This document shows, piece by piece, positions 48,313-59,835 of a stretch of DNA of 64,000 bases. Location of the stretch: assembly GCA_013368445.1 (NCBI GenBank), contig JAACJO010000005.1, forward strand, positions 868,001 to 932,000, read 5' to 3'. The notes under the pieces were generated by a model. That model was not told where the DNA came from. It did no database searches and worked only from the letters and a program-made list of their open reading frames with translations. The stretch's first letter is position 1. Every line of letters starts with the position of its first letter. A program made the position numbers and the translations under genes. This DNA comes from Leucocoprinus leucothites. Taxonomy: Eukaryota; Basidiomycota; Agaricomycetes; Agaricales; Agaricaceae.

Positions 48313-49297
48313 CTACTCGTTGAATGCGTGATGCATGAAGATTCTCTTGTGAATCTTAGACCCTGCTTCATCGATCTCCTGGACCTCTTGTTCCGTCAGA
48401 TCTGGCACACCCTCGGTGTCCAGGAACTCCTTAACACGAGTCATCTTTGATGAAGTCCTAATCCATTCTCTTGTCAATCTTTCGGCATGCCCCCAATTGG
48501 CGGAAAACGCACGTTATCACTATGGCTCCCTTTTGCAGGATCCACTTTGACAGAACTTGACCTTCAGTGACAGGGGCACCGCGTGTTTTCTCAAGCCGGG
48601 CCCGAATAACAGGCAGAACGTCTTTGAGTGGTCCATCGGGGACACGAGCGAGGGGAGTTGAGCCACCATAAGAGGCGACTTTAATCCCATGTTTTTCGCT
48701 CAGCTCGAGAATAGGTTGTGCGGCCTTCCAAACGTAGGGGTGGAGCTCAATCTGAAAGAATTCACGGTCAGGCTCGGTTTGTGTCGGTAGGCTGCTGATC
48801 AATACCAACCTGGTTTACTGAAGGCACGATTTTCGCACCCGGAGGATCTCTTCCAAATCGCTCACTTTGAAGTTGGAAACACCAACGGACTTCGCAAGCC
48901 CTTCGCCCTTAAGTTGTTCCATCTGAGCCCAAACTTCCTTCAACCGGCCTTCCTTCCGGTATGGAGTAGGGTCGTGGATAAGGAAGAGGTCAACATAGGT
49001 CAAACCCAGTTTCTTCAGAGATTCGAGGAGAGTATCCTTAACCGTTTGGCCGGGCTGTAGGCCCCGTAATTTTGTTGTTACGAATATCGTAGAACGCGAC
49101 TTCCCGGAAGCTTTAATTCCCTGGCCTAATGTTTCCTCGTTTTCATACATCTGAGCACCGTCTAGGTGGGTGACACCGGCCTCGATCGCCTGGCGGACAA
49201 GTTCCGAGGCATCCTGCTTGTATAAAGCAGTGCCTGTCCCAAAACCTAGCCATGGAATTCTGCTACCATCATTGAGGGTGATTTCGATCTTTGACAT
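48313..49297 (-). CDS. Aldo-keto reductase, apparently frameshifted
   Basis: This is an NAD(P)H-dependent carbonyl reductase of the AKR superfamily. Exons: 49297-48810, 48751-48513 and 48457-48313. Visible motifs: GFGTGTALYK, the tetrad residues in THLDGAQMYEN (Asp, Tyr), VTTKL (Lys) and LFLIHDP (His), then SVGVSNF and IELHPYVW. Near 48836 the frame must shift by one base (CGGGTGCGAAAATC, where homologues need one more base) to read KIVPSVNQ. An alternative in-frame splice, intron 48838-48752, avoids the shift but deletes the conserved VNQ segment. An in-frame upstream ATG (49369) would add 24 residues; I chose the internal ATG that matches the family start. Confidence 0.8.
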
Positions 49298-49740
49298 AGC
49301 TAAAAGTCTGAAGGTTCTGAGAATGAAGTGGTAACTGGGAGAAAGCCGTTGGAGGTTGAAGTTTCGCATCTATATGGCAGCCCCACCGGAATCCGACTCT
49401 CCAGATGAGCGAATCATGAATTGTCGAAGAACCGGCTGATGAACCCATGACGTCTTTTACTCATCCACCTACGGATAGAACCGGCCCTAAACCAACTCTT
49501 CTTTAAGTAAATCTTCGTTTAGTTTCCGATTTTACATCTTTTAACAACTACCCAGGTGCTGTAATACCACATGTTGGGTTGCCTCAGTCGTTGGCATTCC
49601 TTCATCGCAGCGACCTCAGATCAATCGTTACACTCTTTGGCTGATCATAGGTAGTATTACCGATAACTGTTGTTGGTCACCTGGTGTATCTACAATCACA
49701 CGCACGAATTACTATATTATACTGTACTGCATGCCTTCTA
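49298..49740. other. Spacer between aldo-keto reductase and cluster copy D
   Basis: About 440 bp of AT-rich promoter and trailer sequence with no gene evident. Confidence 0.45.
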
Positions 49741-50610
49741 TTATATTTTTGTGCTCATTGGTTCCTAAGAACGAAGTAAGAGAAAGTGAGCTGGGCAAGA
49801 AAAAAAAACTTCCAGTAACCACTTACGAATATACTATTACCGACTGAAGCTTGTAAGTGGTGTGTAGACTGTGAGCTGGCTGACCGGTTTTGCAATATTG
49901 AAGGGGGTTTAGTGCCATAAACTGCAATGTATGCCGTGGAAGGCGCCATTCTCAGGCGTCGGCGTCGCATGGTCCACCAGAAGATGAGTCCTCCGAATAA
50001 CAAAAGACCAACAGCTCCTCCAATAGTTCCACCAGCAATGGTACCCACGACCGTGTGATGGGTAGCTAAATCTTGAACTCCCGAGGGTGGGGAGGATGAT
50101 GCTGGGATTGAAGAGGCCTCCATCGACGGAGGGCCGAAGGAACTGGTACTTTCATGTGAGCTAGAGCTTGTGGATGATTCGGAAGTGGCGTCCGACTCAA
50201 GAGGGTCGCTGACTAGACTGTTCGGGGCCGTTGGTGATGGGCCATTCTTCGTGTTCTGGACTGGAGTACGGTTAACAATCGTTGGTGTAGTCGTAGGTGG
50301 GGTGCGTCCTAACACATTGAACGGGGCGATGGCTCCTGTATTTGCTGGCGGAGTGGTGTCATTCGACTCACCCAAAGGAAGTAGAAGGGGTCTGACAAAT
50401 GCTCTTACCTCTATCGTTGTAACGTTGCTCGCGAGAATACTTCGGAGTACGTCAGTCGGAGACTAGTGATGGATAAGAGAACATACATTTTGTGATTGCC
50501 CACCTGGACCCATTCTGTGTGGGGATTCGGGGATTGTTCTACTCATACTCAAATTTGTCAAATGCAGTACTTGAAGCAGAAGTAAGAGGTGTGGAATAAC
50601 GGTAGTTTGC
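49741..50610 (-). CDS. Divergent single-pass membrane protein, cluster copy D (5' end unresolved)
   Basis: Four downstream exons can be joined: 50610-50571, 50514-50504, 50462-49827 and 49764-49741. The encoded part has a short segment YRYSTPL..KWVQ, then SPTDVLRSILASNVTTIE, a long Thr/Pro/Ser-rich stalk, the membrane segment TIAGGTIGGAVGLLLFGGLI, a basic RRRRLR stop and a short tail. The Gly-zipper membrane segment and WVQ..SPTD..R position resemble copy C, but the Cys residues of the ectodomain are not recognisable and no clear signal-peptide exon was found upstream. It may be degenerate or simply diverged. The 11-nt exon is inferred. Confidence 0.45.
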
Positions 50611-51179
50611 CTGTATCGCAGTTGGAGCAGATGCATGGTCAGTCCTACGGGAAGGGACGTTGGAGTGCTAGGGTTGATGAAGCGGTAGTATAACGGGAGA
50701 CGAAGCCCTGGCAGGAAACAAGAGGCAATTATTTGGATCCTTGTATCAAGTACGTGATGTCTCGGGGAAAGGAGGCAGCGCTCATCAGAAGGCTAGCTAT
50801 GCTTGAGGATGGGTCCATATATATAACCATCACAAAGTCGTGCGCTTCTATCTCCTTGTTCTGGTGTAGTGATTATTGCCGCAGATAGATGATGAGGTAT
50901 CAAGGCCGTAAGATGGAAAGAAATAGAGCATAAAAGGGTAAGGCGGCTGTTAGCTGGCAGTACCCATGATACAGCATGAAACACGACCGGGGGTGTCAGA
51001 AATCACCATCTTTGTTCGTTCACCTTTGCCACACGCCAAATATAGCACAAAGCTATTTCGATACAGATATTTGATCACAGTGTGGGAGAATATTTGTCAG
51101 ACTGTACAGTTTCAGCCACACGCTCCTCGACGGCATTGATTGTGACCACCCAAATTATCGTCGCTCCTCAAGACCCGCA
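50611..51179. other. Divergent region between cluster copy D and RPL7
   Basis: About 570 bp hold the RPL7 promoter and perhaps undetected 5' exons of copy D. A TATATATA-like run occurs at about 50816-50826. Confidence 0.4.
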
Positions 51180-52401
51180 ATGGCCCCCTCCACCACGTAC
51201 GTGAGCCGTTCATACCAATGTTATCTCACTGATCATGCAGTGGTTATATCAAAATAGCGTCCCGAGTGCTTCGGTTAGTCAGAGACTATGCCCAAATTCT
51301 GGAAGACGACATTGATAGGGTTGGATTCTTACAACAGGTGATTGAAGTCCCGGAGACTCTCCTCAAGAAACGCAAGCAAAACGAAAAGGCCCGGGAGGAG
51401 CGTCTTGCAGCGGCTGCCACTGCCCGCAAGGTTAGCCCAATTTTAAACAAAAAACTTTGAATTTCGATTATGGGATGCATAACTTTACTTTTTCGACACC
51501 TGGCTAGTGGGGTTTCTTCACTGTGTTGTTGTCAAATCCATCTTTCGGGACTGATTTTCTTTGATTTTCTTTTATTTGTGCGGATTGAAATGAACACGAT
51601 TACTAACGATTTGTTTAGGCCTCAAAAGCGAAGCGCAGGGTCATCTTCAAACGCGCCGAATCCTATGTGAAAGAGTATCTCGCAAAGGAGAAGGAGGAAG
51701 TTCGCTTAAAACGTGCTGCCCGTGCATCCGGCGATTTCTACGTGCCTGCCCAACCCAAGGTCTACTTCGTCATTCGCATCCGTGGGTAAGCTTACTTCCA
51801 TCTTGATTCTCCAAACCGGTCCTAATTTCTTCAGTATCAACGAAATTGCTCCCAAGCCCCGCAAAATCCTACAGCTCCTCCGGCTCCTACAAATCAACAA
51901 CGGTGTCTTCGTCAAAGCTACCCGTGCCACGCAGCAAATGCTTCGTCTAGTTGAACCATATGTGACATACGGGTGAGTACTAGTTGCGACATTCTACGAG
52001 ATTCACGCAGCTGACAATCTTGGAAGCGAGCCTAACCTGAAATCCATCCGCGAGCTGATCTACAAGCGTGGTTACGGTAAAATCAACAAGCAGCGTATTC
52101 CCCTCACCAACAACGGTGTTATTGAGGAATCCCTGGGCAAGTTCGACATCCTCTGTGTTGAGGACCTGGTACACGAAATTGCTACTGCAGGCCCCAATTT
52201 CAAGCAGGTTTGTACTCTAAATTGATGACCCAGTGTACCATTAATCTCACCCTGGTTCAGGCTTCCAACTTCTTGTGGCCATTCAAGCTTTCCAACCCGA
52301 CTGGCGGCTGGAGGACACGCAAATTCAAGCACTACGTCCAGGGTGGCGATTTCGGAGACCGAGAAACAAGCATCAACAAGCTCATCCGACAGATGAACTA
52401 A
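51180..52401 (+). CDS. RPL7: 60S ribosomal protein L7 (uL30)
   Basis: Exons: 51180-51200, 51338-51430, 51619-51785, 51835-51972, 52027-52207 and 52261-52401 (246 residues). The protein has [28 protein letters not shown], the core [51 protein letters not shown] and the C-terminal [16 protein letters not shown]. The first exon codes only seven residues; I used donor 51201 because it keeps the frame with exon 2. Introns 1 (137 nt) and 2 (188 nt) are far longer than others in the window, a common trait of ribosomal-protein genes. Confidence 0.94.
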
Positions 52402-52905
52402 ACACTTAGCTCTTGTGTCTTGGGTGGTGACCTCGAGAGGAGTCGGATGTGATGGGTAGGATAGTCAACGCATGAGTATGAGGTCATCATAGGCTAAAAC
52501 CACTCCCTTTCTGTAATTTTCCGGTTTATGTCGTATGTCATATGAATGAGATCCAATCTGTGCGGCGTAAATCCTTTCGTTGAGATACTGGTGCGTTCAA
52601 CTGGATGCTTTGATTCTTTGGCAAGATCTGTTGGGTCCAGTGACGGCCTAGCACAGATCGAGTGTCCCTGCCGCCTGCGTCAAGTTATTTTAACGTCGGA
52701 GACTATCGACGTACCTTGGTACCCTCTTGCTGTCCACATTCATGACATATGACCCACCTATCCCACTGATATCGACCAGCTTTTCCAGGTAATATCAAGG
52801 ACCAGGGTTCAAGAGCCTCCGGCGCCACCAGCCTCCAACCGTAGGATATAAAGGTTGATATATCATATCACATCATTCTTGTTATCTCTCGTCCATCTCC
52901 TTCAC
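52402..52905. other. Intergenic, RPL7 trailer and carbonic anhydrase promoter
   Basis: About 500 bp with no supported coding region. A run of short repeated ATATCA-type words lies at about 52855-52875, just upstream of the carbonic anhydrase start. Confidence 0.45.
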
Positions 52906-53764
52906 ATGTCTGCACAAAGTGCTGTTGAACAGCTCCTGAGCTCCAATGCCCAGTGGGCTAAGGTCGTCGCACAGGCCGAGCCCGGTTTCTTCCCGGAGTC
53001 CGCCAAAGGCCAAACGCCTCATGTATAATCCCCCGCTATCGGTATTGACTTAACATCTGATAAACTTTCAGACTCTCTGGATTGGTTGTGCGGATTCCCG
53101 AGTTCCCGAGTCCGTTATCACTGGCTCCAGGCCTGGTGATATCTTCGTTCATAGGAATATTGCCAAGTGAACTTTCCTTACCTTTGTCTGCGGACGCGCA
53201 CTCTAACAACAATCTGACAGTCAATTTCATCCTGACGATGACAGTGCCCTGGCTGTCCTGGAGTATGCTGTCAATTTTCTAGGCGTAAAACACGGTGCTT
53301 AAATCCTCCTTCGTCCTAGCTGACTTGGGGCTGACCGTTTTCTCTCCTTTTTTCTTTCTTTTCGTTGACCACTAGTTGTTATTGTCGGGCATAGTGAGTG
53401 TGGAGGTGCAGCAGCTTGCTTAGCTGCGGCCCAAAGTGAAGGCTTCAACCCTGATGGCCCAGTTATCACCATCCCGAATCTCCCGAAGGAGGCGCCTCTT
53501 AACCGCTGGTTGGAGCCCTTGTCTAAGCTGGTTAGTTCCCTGGGTGTCACGACTGCGCCTCCAAAAGAAGCGCTTCCTCTCGTCGTTACGGAGAACGTCA
53601 AGTTGCAGGTTGAGAACCTCTGCAAGTCTCAGGTAATTGTCAATGCTTGGACGAAAGGTACTCCTAAAGGCCAGGACGTCTATGTTCATGGTTGGGTTCA
53701 TGATCTTGCCACTGGTTGTTTGAAAGACCTTGGAATCACCAGGGGACCAAACAAATATGCGTAG
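52906..53764 (+). CDS. Beta-carbonic anhydrase
   Basis: It interconverts CO2 and bicarbonate for anabolic carboxylations and CO2 sensing. Exons: 52906-53022, 53072-53166, 53221-53294 and 53376-53764 (224 residues). The zinc ligands are visible in [13 protein letters not shown] (Cys, with the Asp-Arg dyad) and [14 protein letters not shown] (His and Cys). [28 protein letters not shown] and the C-terminal [14 protein letters not shown] are typical of fungal Nce103 enzymes. No targeting peptide is seen, so it is probably cytosolic. Confidence 0.95.
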
Positions 53765-54063
53765 AGAAGCATATTGGGATTTTCGGGCGATGCCTGCTGA
53801 GTTGCTGAGGGAATTTATATAGATGGGGGAAATGTAACCAATCGTGTACAAGAAAGCATTTGTTTGTCAAAATCAATGGAAACACATGCTGATGGTTAAA
53901 AGCGGAGTTGGGGGTCACTCTCATGTCACTCTGACGCCCTCCTGACAGCTCCCAATAGTAAAGCTTCGGGAATCAACATATGGGGAGCTTAGCTTGCCAT
54001 TTACCCCTTCGCCATCTTCCCCGCACTACTTAGTGAAATAATTGTATTTCATCACAAAGCACG

Positions 54064-55593
54064 ATGTCCATCCAACCTGAACGCTTGCTGGTGCAAATAG
54101 CTTCTTACAACACGAATTTACAAGGCGTAGCAGGACTTCCGCAAGACCTCGTGGATTGGCTCGCTCCAACACTCCAAGTATCTCATTTTCTGGCCAAAGA
54201 GAGAAGGGCGCCTGATATTGTTGCTGTCGGGTTTCAAGAGCTCTTGCCTCTTCATCTCGGACGTGCGTTCCTCGCCTCTCTTCTTAATAATTCTTCTGAT
54301 GATACCTTCGTTCCGTAGTATCTGGGTTTTCCAAGTCTGTGATTGACAATAGAAATACTCTTATTCTCTCACAAATTGAAGAACACGCGCCGAACAAGGA
54401 GAAGTATTCACTTATCGCAAAGATAGTGAACGTGGGCGTCGCACTTCTTGTATATGGGCGCGATGATGGCGTTGCACGGAAGGTTCAAGACGTGCAGACA
54501 CAGTGGACGTCGTTCGGGCCACTTTATATGGGAAATAAGGGAGCTGTTGGTGTGAGGTTTAGGGTTTGTGATACAGATGGAGATGCTGGGGAGACTTATA
54601 CGTATGTTTCTAGGTTTTGTGAGGGGTGTTCTTGCATGGGGTGCTGACTTGTACTTGTTTGTTCCCTGAAATAGGTTCGTCAATGCTCACTTGACACCAT
54701 ACGATCATAAAGTTGCGCGTCGGAACGCAGACTATGCATGGATCGTGCGCTCCCTGCTGTTCCCTCCAGTTACACCGGGAAGCGGCCTTAGCACGATATA
54801 CGGCACCTCGCATCTGTTTTTCCTTGGAGATCTCAACTATAGATTGGAGTTGCCCACAACCCACCCCAAATACTCCATTACTAGACTTCCTGATTTCTCT
54901 GAAGCACTATCTTCCGAAAAGATACGCGAAGATCTAAAGGAATTCGACCAGCTAACAGTAGAGAAACGGAAGGGGAATGTATTTATTGGTTTGCACGAAG
55001 GCGAATTCTGGAAATTCAAGTGCAGCTACAAGTATCAACTTGGCCAGGTTGATAAATACAGGTGAGCAACTGAGCTGTATTTTCGCCCAAGCACATGTTG
55101 ACACCCTATTTTTGTCTAGTCTGAAACGGATACCTTCTTGGACGGATCGAGTCCTCTATGCCACCTATTCTGACTCCCTCGAGGACGACTCTCCCAGTAA
55201 CAGTAACATCACTAATGTGCTGTACACATCAATACCCTCTTACACCACCTCTGACCATGTAAGGTTCGGTTTCATCTTGTCAAAAGGTTATTCTCAGCCT
55301 CGTTCTAGAAACCCATTGTGTCTCTCCTCTTGATGCCTCCTTCATCTATGACCAAACGTGTATCAATTCCTCAGATCCAACTCCCAGCATCATACCGTCC
55401 TACGCCTGATCCCAATGCTGTTCTCAAGAAATACTTCGGTCGATGCCTTGACCGCCTTGTTGGCTTCATTTGGTGGACGCTCACATTGCTTGGTGCTGGC
55501 TCAGGAGTCGTTGGAGTCTTCAACTTCATTGTAGGACTAGGAGCCTGGACTTGGCTCAAAGGCCGATCACCCTCGGTTAACAGCAGCGTCTGA
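54064..55593 (+). CDS. Inositol-polyphosphate 5-phosphatase, membrane-anchored
   Basis: It removes the 5-phosphate from phosphoinositides such as PI(4,5)P2. Exons: 54064-54262, 54319-54601, 54675-55061, 55120-55258 and 55309-55593 (430 residues). Family motifs: VAVGFQEL, GNKGAVGVRF, FVNAHLTPYDHK, HLFFLGDLNYRLEL and RIPSWTDRVLY, plus SDHKPIV. The C-terminal hydrophobic region (about residues 385-420, LVGFIWWTLTLLGAGSGVVG and the following stretch) suggests a tail anchor, as in yeast Inp54 at the ER. No Sac1 domain is present. Confidence 0.93.
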
Positions 55594-55999
55594 ATGATTA
55601 CATTACTCGTGTTCAACACGGACGGGGTTCATCATTCGTAATTTGACTTGTGCTACATCTGACGATAGGAAAGACAACGAACTGTAAGTACATAGTGTAG
55701 AGCTATACATTTCGATAGCGGGGAGAACAATGTCTAAAGTTGGAACCAGAATATTAATATTGACTTGGACCTTGTGTATTGATTAATCTAGATATGATTC
55801 TGAGAATCTGTTTTACGGTGAGAAGATGCCTCTCCTTCAATAGTGCTATTGATAAATTATAAGCCTGTGCTAAGAAGTTGGTCCAGCCTTGCCCCGCCAG
55901 TGATTTTGTTTTCTGGCTTGCACTGCATTATGTAATCGTGGCTGTGTATCATCCCTTCAGTAAGCACGGTTGGGCCCCAAGCTGTCTTCATTTGCCATC
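55594..55999. other. Intergenic, 5-phosphatase trailer and PRP45 promoter
   Basis: About 400 bp of AT-rich sequence without an evident gene. Confidence 0.5.
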
Positions 56000-57980
56000 A
56001 TGGCTGCTCTTGCATCGTATGTCTTCTTGTTCCATGAACCTACGTTGATGCTAACCGTTGTGCAGGCTCCTTCCACAACCCATCAATGCTCCCACCATCT
56101 CGGACGATGAGAGCGAAATTCAGCTTCCAGTTCTCTCTCAAACAGTCATTACGCGACCTGTGGTTCCTCCCTACGGCCAGCGGCGCGGTTGGAAACCAAC
56201 CTCGCAAGATGATTTTGGTTAGTGTTCCCCTCACTGTTCAAGCTTGGTTCCAATAATTAAGGTTACCAGGCGACGGAGGCTCATTTCCTGAATGCCATGT
56301 CGCGCAATATCCCCTGGGAATGGGCAAGAAAAAGGTGTGCATAGCCCAGCGGCCAACTGATCATCTCACATATCTTCTCTAGGCTTCCTCGGGTAATACA
56401 CTTGCTTTGCAAGTAGACGGCGACGGCAACGTACGATATGATGCCATTGCTCAACAAGGCCAGCGAGCTGGAAAGGTTGTCCAGTCCCAGTTCAAGGACC
56501 TTGTTCCTCTGGCTCATCGCAAGGATTTGACTGATGAGCAACGGGACATGGCGAGACCTTCAGAAGAGGAGGTGCAAGAAACCGCAGAACGGACAAAGGC
56601 TGCATTGGAGAAACTGGTAAACGGGAAAATTAAGGCAGCACAACCTAAAAACGTTCCCGAAGGCCAGGGGAAGACGAGTTTCGTACGTTACACTCCTGGA
56701 CAACAGGGAAGCGGTGGTGCACTCAAACAACGCATCATCAAAATGACCGAGGTTGCGGAAGACCCGCTGGAGCCACCCCGGTTCAAGCATAAGAAGATCC
56801 CTCGTGGTCCACCGAGTCCCCCTCCACCTGTTCTCCGGAGTCCTCCGCGGAAAGCGACAGCAGCTGAGCAGAAGGAATGGATGATCCCACCATGTATTTC
56901 GAACTGGAAGAATAATAAGGGTTTCACAATACCTCTTGATAAGCGTTTGGCTGCTGATGGTCGGGGTCTTCAGGATGTAAGTCACTTCCCCTTGATATTA
57001 CTACTTGGTTTGACCGCAGAGCTAGGTTCATATCAATGACAACTTCGCAAAATTCTCTGAGGCCCTTTTCATTGCAGATCGTCATGCTCGAGAAGAAGTT
57101 CGACAGCGTGCCCTTATGCAACAAAAGCTTGCGCAGAAGGAGAAGGAAGCCAAGGAGGAAAACCTACGTATGCTGGCTCAACGCGCGCGTGAGGAACGCA
57201 GTGGTGTCGTACCCAAGCCTTCTGCTACAAGCCAGGCCGTCATGAAATCATCACTAGCAGCGTATGGAAGTGACGAATCTGGCAGTGAAGCTGGATCGGG
57301 CTCAGAGTCAGAGGACAGTGCCGAAGATGAGGACGCTCGCAAGATCCGCGACCAGATGAGGGCTGAGAAGAGAAGAGAGCGTGAACGTGAGATGCGTATG
57401 AATAATATGGGACAGGAACAAAGGGCGAAGATGCTAGCACGACAACAAAATCGCGACATCTCTGAAAAGGTTGCACTTGGTCTTGCAAAGCCGACGTTGT
57501 CGAAGGAGTCAATGTTGGACTCACGCCTCTTCAACCAAGAGTCCCTGTCGGCTTCCTTTGGGGAAGAAGATTCTTATAATCTATATGATCGCCCCCTATT
57601 CCACGGTTCGACCGCTGCAGCTGCCATTTATAAAGCCAGAGGAAATATTGGCGAAGGGAATGACGACTCGTTCGGTGGCGGCACTGAGGAGGGTATTGGT
57701 AAGGCTCTCGACAATGATAGATTCGGCATTGGGCAACCAAAAGTCGGGTTCGAGGGTGCTAGTGAGCAGGAGATTCGCGAAGGACCGGTACAATTCGAGA
57801 AGGATACGGGTGATGTCTTCGGGTTGAATCAATTCCTGGATGAGGCCAAGACTGGTAAGAAGCGAGGATTAGATCAAGAAGTGTAAGTGTCATTTCTTCC
57901 AATAACTTATAAACTAACATTGTTTCAGTGGGGGCTCACGAAAAAAGCAGCAATTAGACAAGGCTGACGATCGGGAATAG
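56000..57980 (+). CDS. PRP45: Pre-mRNA-processing protein PRP45 (SNW1/SKIP)
   Basis: SNW1 is a long, mostly extended spliceosome scaffold that also acts in transcription. Exons: 56000-56016, 56066-56217, 56270-56334, 56383-56976, 57026-57882 and 57929-57980 (578 residues). The SNW domain shows PPYGQRRGWKP, GDGGSFPECHVAQYPLGMG, RPSEEEVQETAERTKAALEKL, FVRYTP, RIIKMTEVAEDPLEPPRFKH and the core SNWKNNKGFTIPLDKRLA, here read as CISNWKN. A Glu/Arg-rich coiled coil follows, then the YNLYDRPLFHGST motif. It is tandem with TIM54. Confidence 0.96.
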
Positions 57981-58296
57981 TTTGATTTCGGCCGTTCAGT
58001 TTGCCTAGGATAGTTGTTTCGTGGATTTTACTTATTTCCTTTCTCTGTATTTCTTGTAGTGCCCGCATACTTTAATATCATCATGTATGAATGTATTCTC
58101 AAGCCCATCTCGGTGGAGTTGAATCTGTTGCCCGTTTCAGCCCTTTCATCCCCACGTCATGAACAAGTGTCCCTGAATAAACAACTAAAAATGTAGCCGG
58201 CGTTATCCGAGCTCTCAAAATTGCAGACACTTTCAAGTATTCAACCCTCACCGCCCAACATCCCATAAACCACAGTCAATTTTTCCTTTCATATCC
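57981..58296. other. Intergenic, PRP45 trailer and TIM54 promoter
   Basis: 316 bp with no gene evident. Confidence 0.5.
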
Positions 58297-59747
58297 ATGG
58301 CGGAGAAAGATGTGGGAAGGGTCCCTGTAGCACCATCCCCTCCTTCTGGTATGCGGACCGTTCTCAAATACACCGGTATCCCTACTTCTTGGCTCGACAA
58401 GCGACCGAAGCTTCCTTCCCGCAACTGGCTCATCTTTATTAGTGTTACATCGTCTGTCGCTGGCTACTACTTCTATGACCGTAGACAATGCAAGCAGATA
58501 CGACAGGAGTACGTTGACAAGGTTAAAGACCTTGCCGAATTACCATCCGGTGCTTTGGACAAACCTCGAAAAGTGACTGTATATGGTAGCAAGTGGCCAG
58601 GAGACGAGGACTACGACCAGAGCTTGAGATATTTCAGAAAATATGTGAAGGTCTGTCATTACGAGTTCACTCTGTTTCCTGCCCCTCTCATACTTGGTCC
58701 CAGCCGATTCTGGTCGCGGCCGCCGTAGACTATGAGATGATTGGGTCGAAACGACTTGGGGAATTGTCGAATCGTGTTGCAAATGACGTTCGACGCCGAC
58801 GACGAATGGACCTTGGCATTGACAAGGAGTCTGAAGCAACGAAAGCTCTCCCGACGTATGAACCACTCCCACAAGTGCGACAACGCGAGGTTGAGGGTGG
58901 TATCATTATTGTCGGGCGCCCCACTTGGAAGGAGTTTCTGCACGGCCTGCATCGCGGCTGGACGGAGGGCTTGCAGAAGGTTGATGAAGATGAGGTGTTG
59001 TCTCGAGAGTTGGAAGACGACGGTGTATTCGATGAGCCCGAGGAGACGGGGAGTGAGGCAGAAAGTCCTGCTTTCGTTCCACATAAACCGCCCATCTACT
59101 CACCAATCCTCCTATCCCACCAAATCAACTCGCAGCGATCAGCGACCACCTCAGCCTCTCAAGTCCTCCATGTTCCTCCTCCATCAGAGATTTCTCCGCT
59201 CCCACCAATTCTTCTCGTGCCTTTCACCAACTACATTGGTCTTACACAAATTCCCCTCATGATCTGGGATTTTTTTAATCAACGGCACAAAGTACGCTCT
59301 GGATCTGAAGCCGCCTATAATCTCATCATGAAAAATACCCGACCAATCGTTCCGCCCTCCCATGAACTCGAGTTCACCGAGGCCGACAGCCACAATACTC
59401 CTGAGCAGGGAGACCTAGGCTTTGACAAACAGGCCGATGGCTACATCAAAAAATCTCTTAATGATATCCCTCAGGATATCGAGAGTGCGAGGAAAAAGTT
59501 CTACGAGGAGCTGCCAAAGAAGTTGGAAATTGCAAGGGCGTTGGCTCGTGGTACCAGAGAGCCCACCAGCGAAGAGCTTAGCAACCCCCCTCCAACGGAA
59601 GTTGAGCTTCGACAGGAGAGGATCAACAAAGAACGACGGTGGCGCAACGACCTTGTTGGCTGGACTATTGTCAAACCCAGCTCCCCAGCAATTTGGGATG
59701 AGCGGTTTCGTCGTGCCATTTGTATCTTCACTGCCCCTTCTTCGTGA
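58297..59747 (+). CDS. TIM54: Mitochondrial inner-membrane translocase subunit TIM54
   Basis: Tim54 stabilises the TIM22 complex, which inserts carrier proteins into the inner membrane. Exons: 58297-58650 and 58704-59747 (465 residues). The N-terminal block GIPTSWLDKRPKLPSRNW precedes a membrane segment (about residues 48-65, FISVTSSVAGYYFY) and DRRQCKQIRQEYVDKV. KVTVYGSKWPGDEDYD, KYVKPILVAAAVDYEM, RPTWKEFLHGLHRGW and LVPFTNYIGLTQIP are typical of fungal Tim54. It converges with HFM1, about 90 bp between stop codons. Confidence 0.95.
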
Positions 59748-59835
59748 TGTAGTTCATCCCATGATTGATTGAACGCCACCAGTGACATCTAGCTTTCTTA
59801 CTCTCTAACTAGGTTATTATGGATAATAATGGAGC

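Noticed and set aside
51201..51337. Coding continuation upstream of RPL7 exon 2 ([15 protein letters not shown])
   Set aside because: The frame is open by chance; L7 proteins start a few residues before ETLLKKRK, and a donor after the short first exon fits.
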